From: an uncultured Pirellula sp.
GTDB lineage: Bacteria > Planctomycetota > Planctomycetia > Pirellulales > Pirellulaceae
Reading direction: 5' to 3'
NCBI GenBank assembly: GCA_903892365.1
Contig: CAITIF010000929.1
Location: 1-6,708 of the forward strand
Length of the DNA stretch: 6,708 nucleotides
Each line of letters opens with the position of its first letter. Positions within the stretch are counted from its first letter, which is position 1. The position numbers and the translations under genes are program-made. Below, in pieces: positions 1 through 6,199 of this stretch. The notes below the pieces were generated by a model, which worked only from the letters and a program-made list of their open reading frames with translations, did not search any database and was not told the origin of the DNA.

Positions 1-878
1 CCGAGTACATAAAACGGGGCACCGTGGCAAACTTCGATTTGTTTTTTGATGTTCATGTCGATTTGATCCATGGGGATGTGCCCTGGTCCTTCGACCATCA
101 CCTGAGTTCCCTTGGCCCAGCCCTTTTTGCACAATCGACCAAGAACATCCAATTCGGCAAACTGAGCTTGGTCGCTTGCATCTGCGATCGATCCTGGGCG
201 AAGTCCGTCACCTAGGCTCCAAGTGACGTCGTACTGCTTCATAATGTCGCAAAGGTCGTCAAACGCTTCGTAGAGCGGGTTTTGTTTGCGGTGCGCCATC
301 ATCCATTTGGCAATCAGCGATCCACCGCGGCTGACGATTCCTGTTACGCGGGATACCGTCAAATGCAAGTGTTCCAGCAAAACACCGCAATGGATGGTCA
401 TATAATCGACCCCTTGCTTAGCTTGGTGTTCGACCATGTCCAGAAAATGCTGGGCTCGCATGTCTTCAATGTTCCCGCCCAATTCTTCTAGCATTTGGTA
501 GATGGGAACCGTTCCGATCGGAACAGGAGATGCTTCGATGATCTTCGCGCGAATGTTATCGATGTCCTTCCCCGTGGAAAGATCCATTACGGTATCGGCA
601 CCATAATGGACCGATACGTGCAGCTTTTCCAGTTCTTCTTCGACGTTGCTGGTGACGGCCGAATTGCCAATATTCGCATTGATTTTGCATTTCGCGGCGA
701 TCCCGATGCACATCGGTTCCAAACGTCCTTGGAGGTGGACTTTGTTGGCCGGAATTACCATTCGACCTGCTGCAACCTCATCCCGAATCAGTTCTGGAGT
801 CAACAGTTCGCGTTTTGCGACGAACTCCATTTCCGGGGTAATATTGCCAGCAATGGCTTCGGTGTATTGGGTCGACAT
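1..878 (-). CDS. thiC: Phosphomethylpyrimidine synthase ThiC, C-terminus cut by window edge
   Basis: ThiC is a radical-SAM enzyme that rearranges 5-aminoimidazole ribotide into HMP phosphate, the pyrimidine half of thiamine. The visible 292 codons carry family motifs in order: KINANIG (residues 65-71), [11 protein letters not shown] (93-103), PIGTVPIYQ (120-128), TIHCGV (161-166), SRGGS (183-187), [10 protein letters not shown] (221-230) and EGPGH (263-267), whose His is probably a metal ligand. The C-terminal Cys motif that binds the 4Fe-4S cluster lies outside the window. The N-terminus starts only about 15 residues before the conserved core, so this is the short form found in cyanobacteria and many anaerobes, not the roughly 630-residue enterobacterial form; the stretch with EPMCIGIA is very cyanobacterial in style. 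ATG 876-878 is the only standard start downstream of an in-frame TAA; GGAG lies 11 bases before it. Family assignment is essentially certain. Confidence 0.97.
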   Translation of the reverse strand, partial: MSTQYTEAIAGNITPEMEFVAKRELLTPELIRDEVAAGRMVIPANKVHLQGRLEPMCIGIAAKCKINANIGNSAVTSNVEEELEKLHVSVHYGADTVMDLSTGKDIDNIRAKIIEASPVPIGTVPIYQMLEELGGNIEDMRAQHFLDMVEHQAKQGVDYMTIHCGVLLEHLHLTVSRVTGIVSRGGSLIAKWMMAHRKQNPLYEAFDDLCDIMKQYDVTWSLGDGLRPGSIADASDQAQFAELDVLGRLCKKGWAKGTQVMVEGPGHIPMDQIDMNIKKQIEVCHGAPFYVL

Positions 879-891
879 GGCGTATATGGCT

Positions 892-905
892 CCAAATGGA
901 TTTGG
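892..905 (-). repeat. Inverted repeat / small hairpin overlapping the thiC ribosome binding site
   Basis: Two 6-base arms, CCAAAT and ATTTGG, separated by two bases, lie 14-27 bases upstream of the thiC start. The arm nearer the gene shares its GG with the GGAG (890-893) that is the only Shine-Dalgarno-like sequence before ATG 876-878, so folding would partly hide that site. The stem is short and AT-rich, so it is weak alone; a regulatory role is inference. Confidence 0.35.
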
Positions 906-986
906 CTTGATGGAAACTTACAATAGTGAGGCACCGAACACGCGCCCCTTCGGACTTCGATAGTTTATCGGCGAACGGCTTGATGG
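904..986. repeat. Ten-base direct repeat pair in the thiC leader (904-913 and 977-986)
   Basis: The sequence GGCTTGATGG occurs exactly twice on the plus strand, at 904-913 and 977-986, both inside the 198 bp region upstream of thiC. A similar tail (AAAC versus GGAAC) follows each copy. An exact 10-mer repeat in a region this short is expected by chance only in a few percent of cases. It may be a pair of binding sites or chance; nothing else identifies a regulator. Confidence 0.4.
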
Positions 987-1034
987 GGAACGGGTTAGAC
1001 CTAGGTTACAGTCTATTTGTTCAACAACCCAGCC

Positions 1035-1052
1035 AGAACCGTCACCGGTCCT
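1035..1052 (-). terminator. Hairpin with GUGA tetraloop just downstream of aroB; weak terminator candidate
   Basis: Read on the minus strand this is AGGACCG-GTGA-CGGTTCT: a 7-bp stem with one G-U wobble closed by a GNRA-type tetraloop. On the plus strand the wobble becomes an A-C mismatch, so the structure suits leftward RNA. It begins about 25 bases after the aroB stop, where a terminator would be expected. The following GGCTGGGTTGTTG is not a clean U-tract, so intrinsic termination is doubtful; RNA processing or 3'-end protection is equally possible. Confidence 0.3.
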
Positions 1053-1054
1053 TC

Positions 1055-1064
1055 GGAATATTCC
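1055..1064. repeat. Perfect 10-bp palindrome after aroB
   Basis: GGAATATTCC is a perfect palindrome located 13 bp past the aroB stop codon and next to the hairpin at 1035-1052. It could be a protein-binding site for the thiC side or chance; no known operator was recognised. Confidence 0.25.
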
Positions 1065-1076
1065 CTCGTTAAGGGG

Positions 1077-2171
1077 CTAGGCGTTAGAAACGGCTTCAAT
1101 CGATTGTGCAACGTCCGTTGGGCTGCAACCTGCAACGGTCTTCACATGTCCGATCTTGGTGGGCAAGACAAAGTTGAGCTTTCCATGTTCCGTCTTTTTG
1201 TCCAATTGCATCGCTTCCATCAGCTCTGCGGCCTGCGCTGGCTGCCGTTGGACGGGTAACCGGAATGCGCGGAGCAGGTTTCGTTGACGCAGCAGGCTTT
1301 CTTCGGTCCACATTCCAAGCTTGACGGCTAAGTGTCCTGCCATAGTCATTCCCAGCGATATCGCTTCGCCATGCAAGTATTGCCCGTATTCCGTGGTCGC
1401 TTCGATCGCATGTCCAAAGGTATGACCATAATTCAGGATCGCTCGAAGGCCTGACGTTTCGCGTTCATCCGCGGCTACGACTTGCGCTTTTAGCTCGCAC
1501 GATCGGCGCACGATGGACTCAATGGCATTGGATTCTCTAGCCAGAATAGACGAAGCATTCGTTTCCAAATATTTGAAGAATGATTCGTCCAGAATCACGC
1601 CATACTTTACCACCTCCGCCAAGCCACTACGGTATTCCCGATCCGGAAGCGACTGAAGGCATTGGCTATCGATCCAAACTGCGTGTGGTTGCCAGAATGC
1701 CCCGATCATGTTCTTTGCTTCGGGGAGATTGATTCCTGTTTTTCCCCCCACGCTACTATCCACCATGGCTAGCAACGTGGTTGGAACTTGAACAAACCGT
1801 AACCCACGCATGAAGGTTGCTGCAGCGAAACCGGCCAGATCACCAACAACACCTCCACCTAAGGCTACAACCACACTTTTTCGATCTGTTCGCTCGGCAA
1901 GCATCTCGCTCCACAGCTTGGTTAAGCTTGCAGCGGACTTGTTCTCCTCCCCACTTGGCACGATCAAGCAGGAGATTCGCATTCCGTCGCTTTGAAGGGA
2001 ATCACGTACTTGAATACCCAACGTTTCGAAAATACGTTCATCGCAGATTAGCACCGTATGAGTCCACGAATTGATGTGCCCCTTCAAGGTCTCGACCATG
2101 TGCGGGAGCGTTTTCGTGCCAATGGAAATAGAATAGCTTCGGTCTGCAAGTTCAACATGAACGCTTGGCAT
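1077..2171 (-). CDS. aroB: 3-dehydroquinate synthase AroB
   Basis: AroB is the cytosolic NAD- and metal-dependent enzyme that cyclises DAHP to 3-dehydroquinate, step two of the shikimate pathway. The 364 residues match the usual bacterial length. Visible motifs are SGEENKS (73-79), the nucleotide-binding GGGVVGDLAGF (105-115), DSSVGGKTGIN (138-148) with substrate-binding lysines, and AEVVKYG (185-191). NYGHTFGHAIE (247-257) and LHGEA (266-270) follow. The expected metal ligands Glu186, His250 and His267 are all present with spacing matching the fungal AROM enzyme, so the protein should be active. ATG 2169-2171 starts a normal N-terminal strand and no better start is seen; no clear Shine-Dalgarno precedes it. 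The gene lies 70 bp after the kinase gene on the same strand, with a possible promoter of its own, and 198 bp before thiC. Nothing links it functionally to the neighbours. Confidence 0.97.
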   Translation of the reverse strand: MPSVHVELADRSYSISIGTKTLPHMVETLKGHINSWTHTVLICDERIFETLGIQVRDSLQSDGMRISCLIVPSGEENKSAASLTKLWSEMLAERTDRKSVVVALGGGVVGDLAGFAAATFMRGLRFVQVPTTLLAMVDSSVGGKTGINLPEAKNMIGAFWQPHAVWIDSQCLQSLPDREYRSGLAEVVKYGVILDESFFKYLETNASSILARESNAIESIVRRSCELKAQVVAADERETSGLRAILNYGHTFGHAIEATTEYGQYLHGEAISLGMTMAGHLAVKLGMWTEESLLRQRNLLRAFRLPVQRQPAQAAELMEAMQLDKKTEHGKLNFVLPTKIGHVKTVAGCSPTDVAQSIEAVSNA

Positions 2172-2175
2172 GATT

Positions 2176-2205
2176 AGAATATTTTGTTCCGTGAGGTATT
2201 GTCAG
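2176..2205 (-). promoter_or_regulatory. Candidate sigma-70-type promoter for aroB
   Basis: On the minus strand CTGACA (2200-2205, five of six matches to TTGACA) is followed after 18 bases by TATTCT (2176-2181, four of six matches to TATAAT). The -10 element ends only 4 bases before the aroB ATG, so a transcript from here would have virtually no leader. That agrees with the lack of a Shine-Dalgarno sequence but also makes the call uncertain. Confidence 0.3.
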
Positions 2206-2241
2206 GGGAAGGTCTAGCTCAAAAGGATCCACTGGGGTCGT

Positions 2242-3852
2242 TTAGTCTTTACCGGAATTTCGATCGATGGCCAAGACGACGCGGGAATGACACAGATAAT
2301 CATGTAATGATTTCCGGCCTTTCAAAAGCAAGGTGGTTCCCCAGTCAATTGCGATGAACAGGACTAGGCCAATTTCAAGAATCTTGACCATCAGATCTTT
2401 CCCGCCAACTGTCTCGAAATCCGAATCGACTGAAATCGTAGGGTCCACGTAAAGCAACAGCGGGAAAAACCATGCAAACGCATTCCTGAGAACCTCGCGA
2501 GCGACCAATTGCTCGCGACGAGCCGGAAGTCCGTTCTCCTCAACAATCTTTAATTGGAATAAGTAGCGCCCAATGGATCGCCAGCCACGAAAAGTTACGG
2601 ACAAATAGATCGCTGGCACAATCAAAGATAGAAAAGCCACGATCGGCACAAGCCATTGATAACCGCTTCGAGCGAATTCACTGCTGTTGAACAGAAAAAT
2701 TGTAAATGCAAAAGGGGAGATGCACAGTAGCAAAGCCAATTGGTCGATTGCGTAGGCCATTCCTCGCAAGGCTAACCCAGCAGTTGTGGTGCTGACAGGT
2801 TCAATCCGTTTCAAGTCCACAATCATTTCCACGAAGCTTGAATATCTTCCCTTGGGGTCCTTAGAAAGCAACCGATCAATTACCGCTTTGAATTCAACGG
2901 GGATGCTTGTCGGCAGGGACGCTGGGAATGAAATCGGCGAGGTCAAATGGACCTCCATTCGCTCTCGTACCGATGTACCTGTAGACTCATAGGGGGACCT
3001 GCCGAACACCAGCTCAAACAGAGTAATACCCAGGGCATACATGTCCGACTGGATGCTAAGTGCTTCACCGCGAATCAATTCCGGTGCAACATAGGCGGGC
3101 GTTCCAGAAATGGATTGCTTTTGATCTTCAGCCTGCTGAATTCTCGACAGCCCGAAGTCGGATAACTTGATGCGTCCTTCGCCTGCCAAGATTAAGTTTG
3201 CAGGTTTGATGTCTGCATGGACGATTCCAAATTGAGCGGCATGATCTAGCGCCGAAGCAACTTGGATCGCATATCGAATGGCTTCCCCGTAAGGAATCGA
3301 ACCCTCGCTCTTCAGACGTTCGGACAAGGTTGGTCCCGAAAGTAATTCCATCGCCAAAAAAGGCTCTTCGGCTTGACGCCCCACATAGTAGATGGTCACA
3401 ACGTTTGGGTGATTGAGCCTTGCCTGTGCGATGGCTTCGCGAAGCATGGTAGCAGCTCGATCGTCTGCACACTGGTTCGCATTCTTTAAAACTTTGACCG
3501 CGACATAGCGTTGAAGCGAAGTATCCAGCGCTCTATAAACGGCACCCATACCCCCTGTGCCAAGCCGACGATCGATCCGAAAGTGACCATAAAGACGGTT
3601 CGTTAGCAGTTGCGATTCATCAAGATCAAAGTGATGAACATCATGCTCTGCTTGAATGGTGGTGATCGAAACCGTTTCACTGGTTGCAGATCGCAGAGCT
3701 TCGGCTGCAATGAAAGACTTGCATTGTGGGCATTCCCCGCCTAGGCTTGCTGCAACCAAAAAGTCGAATCCACACGCACAGTGAAATCGGATCATTGATT
3801 CAGTGGCATGATTGCGAGCGGATTTCGGAATGGGTCTACTGATTGGCTCCAT
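2242..3852 (-). CDS. Membrane Ser/Thr protein kinase: zinc ribbon, PknB-like kinase domain and RDD transmembrane domain
   Basis: Numbering from ATG 3850-3852 (536 residues). A short zinc ribbon has paired cysteines at 25/27 and 41/44. A Hanks-type kinase domain spans about 90-350: glycine loop LGTGGMGAVY (97-106), Lys120 in VAVKV, helix-C Glu139, catalytic loop HADIKPAN (212-219), DFG (232-234) and APE (256-258). The activation loop carries Ser247, Ser249 and Thr251 as possible autophosphorylation sites. The catalytic Asp is present but HRD reads HAD. From about 362 to the end is an RDD-family membrane domain with hydrophobic segments near 364-388, 399-421, 457-469 and 489-509, the Arg/Asp pair in LRGMAYAID, and a KSLHDYLCHSRVV ending typical of the family. 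It probably phosphorylates proteins at the inner membrane; substrate and signal are unknown. Other starts are TTG 3877-3879 and ATG 3793-3795; the latter begins right at the zinc ribbon. Domain calls are solid, start moderate. Confidence 0.93.
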   Translation of the reverse strand: MEPISRPIPKSARNHATESMIRFHCACGFDFLVAASLGGECPQCKSFIAAEALRSATSETVSITTIQAEHDVHHFDLDESQLLTNRLYGHFRIDRRLGTGGMGAVYRALDTSLQRYVAVKVLKNANQCADDRAATMLREAIAQARLNHPNVVTIYYVGRQAEEPFLAMELLSGPTLSERLKSEGSIPYGEAIRYAIQVASALDHAAQFGIVHADIKPANLILAGEGRIKLSDFGLSRIQQAEDQKQSISGTPAYVAPELIRGEALSIQSDMYALGITLFELVFGRSPYESTGTSVRERMEVHLTSPISFPASLPTSIPVEFKAVIDRLLSKDPKGRYSSFVEMIVDLKRIEPVSTTTAGLALRGMAYAIDQLALLLCISPFAFTIFLFNSSEFARSGYQWLVPIVAFLSLIVPAIYLSVTFRGWRSIGRYLFQLKIVEENGLPARREQLVAREVLRNAFAWFFPLLLYVDPTISVDSDFETVGGKDLMVKILEIGLVLFIAIDWGTTLLLKGRKSLHDYLCHSRVVLAIDRNSGKD

Positions 3853-4000
3853 CGTGGAAATTGTAACCCGAACCTCCAATCCAAGCTATCGACTTTTCAA
3901 GACCTTGCGCGGTCTGTCTAACCTCACTCGGAAAACGGGTAAGTTAGCGTGCGTGAAATCGGTTATTTCCAAAAAACCTTTTAGATAAGTTCAATGGCAC

Positions 4001-4016
4001 TTGATTGCATTTGATT
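4001..4016. repeat. Tandem TTGATT half-sites at 10-bp spacing
   Basis: TTGATT occurs at 4001-4006 and again at 4011-4016, one helical turn apart, in the AT-rich middle of the 255 bp region between the permease and kinase genes. Same-face direct repeats of this type can be regulator half-sites, but two six-base copies are weak evidence. Otherwise this region shows no tRNA, riboswitch or strong terminator; a 5-bp stem at 3900-3915 is too weak to call. Confidence 0.2.
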
Positions 4017-4107
4017 CTGCGTTGGTCGTTGTATCGATCAGGCTTTATTCGATGTCGATTACGCTTCCTCTCCCATCCATCTTATTTCTCTGGGCCAAAA
4101 GAAGGTC

Positions 4108-5475
4108 TTACAGAGATTGAGCAACGGGAGTTCGGTAGGCGCTCATAGATGGGATTAATCCGGCTAGGATCCCGATAACGATCAGGCCGGGAATGATTAA
4201 TCCTTCTTGCCAAGATTGAATATCCAGAAAGTGGATTCGGACCCCGGTCGCAAGTTCTGTCCATGGGTTCGCAATCGGTCCAACAGCATGGCCAGCAACC
4301 CAGCCGATTCCACCGCCGATCAAAGCGATCAAAATCGATTCGATTAAAATGATGTACGTGATGTGATCGCGAGAAGCACCCAAGGCTCGCATCACTGCGA
4401 TATCTCGTTTTCGTTCGCTCATGCTGTTGTAGATGCTAACCAAAATTGAGATGGCACTAACAACGCAGACCATACTTGTCAGTGCCAACAATGCCCACTT
4501 AATGGGTTTCACAAAGAAACCCAGTAAGCCATTGATCTCGCTGATGGGGGAAACCGCTTGAGCGAATAAGGTTTTGTTGACTTGACGTTCTAGCTGAATC
4601 GCATTCATGCCACTTGGCTTGATCAGAATAGCGGTCACCTCTCTCTTCTCGATTGGCAAACGCACTTTTGACAAAACAGATTCACGTTCCGGTGCGACGG
4701 CGGTTCCTGGCTTTTCTATTCCGGACTGTTCGTCGCGATCCGGCGCGACGTGACCAGCTAGAAGAAAGAACCCTTCAATGTTTACAAATGCGCCTCGATC
4801 GTTCGGGGTTCCTGTCGGAGCCAGGATTCCTACCACATGGAATGCTTCGTCGTGCGCGACACCGCCAGCTGCGCCATGCGAGGCAAATATTTCGCTGCCA
4901 ATTCCAAGCTTCATTTCGGCCGCAACTTGCGATCCAATCACCGCTTCGAAGTACCCATGCTCGTCCGAATAATCAACGAAGTTCCGTCCTTGGGTGAACG
5001 CGTAGGGCAAGTCTTCTCCATGGCGTAATTCGTTAAAGTAATCCGGAGTTGTTCCAACGCAGCGAAATGGACCTACGTAGTCACCCATGCAAAGTGGGAT
5101 TGCGAATCCGCCTCGCATGTACTTGGAATACTTGCCGTCACGTTCCGGTTCATCCACAACCCCGCCTATGCGGGCGATTTCCTGTTGGCGACCGTTTCCA
5201 GGCAGATATTCCATATAGTATGAGTACTTCACGTTCTCGACGGGGCGACTCAAAAAGAACACTGTATTGAACGTGAGTTGAATGGAGCTGCCCTTGGCCC
5301 CAACAATCAGGTTGTATCCAACATTGCTAGTCCGCTCGAAGGTCTTTTCGACGACCCCCGAGATTGTGAGCACGACAACAACAAGAGCGACCCCGAGGGC
5401 CATTGAAAGAATGGTCAGAGCGGTAGGGAGCTTACGATAGAGTAGATTTCGGACGGCGATCGAAAATAGATTCAT
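4108..5475 (-). CDS. ABC transporter permease, MacB/FtsX family
   Basis: A 455-residue inner-membrane permease with MacB-type topology: one N-terminal membrane helix (about 17-39), a large extracytoplasmic domain (about 40-320), then three helices (about 327-349, 371-396, 427-445). The segment SERKRDIAVMRALGAS (353-368) between helices two and three is the cytoplasmic coupling region characteristic of FtsX-like permeases (LolC/E, MacB, DevC). NLIVGAKGS (55-63) just after helix one, followed by NTVFFL, marks a subgroup of putative ABC permeases without a settled substrate. A polar, charge-rich loop lies near 243-275. This family typically works by mechanotransmission, extracting or expelling lipoproteins, peptides or other envelope molecules, rather than classical channel transport. 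The ATPase gene ends 33 bp upstream and is surely its partner. Start ATG 5473-5475 has no evident Shine-Dalgarno. No adaptor (HlyD-like) gene is present in the window. Fold assignment is strong; substrate unknown. Confidence 0.92.
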   Translation of the reverse strand: MNLFSIAVRNLLYRKLPTALTILSMALGVALVVVVLTISGVVEKTFERTSNVGYNLIVGAKGSSIQLTFNTVFFLSRPVENVKYSYYMEYLPGNGRQQEIARIGGVVDEPERDGKYSKYMRGGFAIPLCMGDYVGPFRCVGTTPDYFNELRHGEDLPYAFTQGRNFVDYSDEHGYFEAVIGSQVAAEMKLGIGSEIFASHGAAGGVAHDEAFHVVGILAPTGTPNDRGAFVNIEGFFLLAGHVAPDRDEQSGIEKPGTAVAPERESVLSKVRLPIEKREVTAILIKPSGMNAIQLERQVNKTLFAQAVSPISEINGLLGFFVKPIKWALLALTSMVCVVSAISILVSIYNSMSERKRDIAVMRALGASRDHITYIILIESILIALIGGGIGWVAGHAVGPIANPWTELATGVRIHFLDIQSWQEGLIIPGLIVIGILAGLIPSMSAYRTPVAQSL

Positions 5476-5508
5476 TTGGAATTCGTTGGTCTAGTGTTTT
5501 CGAAGGCT

Positions 5509-6180
5509 CTAGGGAGCAGCTTTTGGGCGATTGAGTAGTTCGAGTCGTTCAACACGCCTGAATCGACTGGAGATTTCATCGCTGTGCGTCACCATCAGGA
5601 TCGCCACATTGTCTTCGCGGCAAACCTCTTGTATCAGTTCAATGATACGATCTTGATTCGAAGGGTCCACGTTAGCGGTCGGCTCATCGGCCAGCAGCAG
5701 TCGCGGCTTATTGGCAAGAGCGCGTGCGACGGCCACTCGCTGTTGTTGCCCAACCGACATTTGTGAGGGCAAGTAGTGCATTCGATCGGACAAGCCCACT
5801 CGCTCTATCAGTTCCTTGGCCCTCTCTAAGTTCATTTTTTTCCGAGCGAAGGTCATGCCTAGCTTCACATTCTCCAGTGCCGTGAATGCAGGCAGCAGGT
5901 TGAACGTCTGGAAAACGTAACCCATCTTTGCGGCCCGAATGCGGTCTCGGCCTGTTTCGGAGAACTTCGTCAGTTCCATTCCATCCAGCTTGATCGAGCC
6001 GCTATCGGCTCCGACAATTCCGGAGATCAAGTGCAACAAAGTCGTTTTGCCGCCACCGCTTTCGCCGCGCAGGACGACTTGCTCCCCTTCGGAGATGCAA
6101 AGCCTTGGCATATCGATGATGCTGATTCGATTCCCGTCTGGATCGACATACGACTTCTTTAAATCGACGATTTCAAGCAT
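5509..6180 (-). CDS. ABC transporter ATP-binding protein, LolD/MacB type
   Basis: A 223-residue cytosolic ATPase that would dimerise and power the permease encoded next. Numbered from ATG 6178-6180: Walker A GESGGGKT (39-46), Q-loop Gln91 in VFQTFNLLPAFTALENV, signature MSVGQQQR (141-148), Walker B LLLADE (161-166) and switch His199 in VTHSDE. All catalytic elements are present. The signature reads SVGQ instead of the usual SGGQ; this variant is known in this type of ATPase. The QTFNLLP and TALENV segments are typical of the MacB/LolD/FtsE group. A GTG at 6190-6192 would add four residues and start 7 bp after the smpB stop; ATG is preferred because the family usually begins at the strand LEIVDLKKSY, and AAGG lies just before it. 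The gene sits 19 bp after smpB and 33 bp before the permease, so cotranscription is very likely. Confidence 0.95.
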   Translation of the reverse strand: MLEIVDLKKSYVDPDGNRISIIDMPRLCISEGEQVVLRGESGGGKTTLLHLISGIVGADSGSIKLDGMELTKFSETGRDRIRAAKMGYVFQTFNLLPAFTALENVKLGMTFARKKMNLERAKELIERVGLSDRMHYLPSQMSVGQQQRVAVARALANKPRLLLADEPTANVDPSNQDRIIELIQEVCREDNVAILMVTHSDEISSRFRRVERLELLNRPKAAP

Positions 6181-6199
6181 GTTGCCTTGCACGATCCAC

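Noticed and set aside
511..524. Perfect 14-bp palindrome GTTCCGATCGGAAC
   Set aside because: It lies within thiC coding sequence, and about 0.4 such palindromes are expected by chance in a window this size.
495..926. A 143-codon open frame on the plus strand
   Set aside because: It lies antisense to thiC, whose protein has unmistakable family motifs over the whole stretch; the plus-strand product resembles nothing.
879..1076. TPP riboswitch before thiC
   Set aside because: Looked for because of the gene; neither THI-box half is visible on the minus strand.
3128..3472. A 114-codon minus-strand frame inside the kinase gene
   Set aside because: It overlaps the kinase catalytic core in another frame; Ser/Arg/Cys-rich product without family resemblance.
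3900..3915. Inverted repeat AGACC/GGTCT upstream of the kinase
   Set aside because: Only 5 bp of stem with a 6-base loop and no U-tract; too weak to call a terminator or operator.
3853..4107. tRNA or small RNA gene in the 255 bp gap
   Set aside because: No cloverleaf, T-loop GTTCRA-type box or long stable stem found on either strand.
4653..4997. A 114-codon open frame on the plus strand
   Set aside because: Arginine-rich product antisense to the permease extracytoplasmic domain; a by-product of codon use on the other strand.
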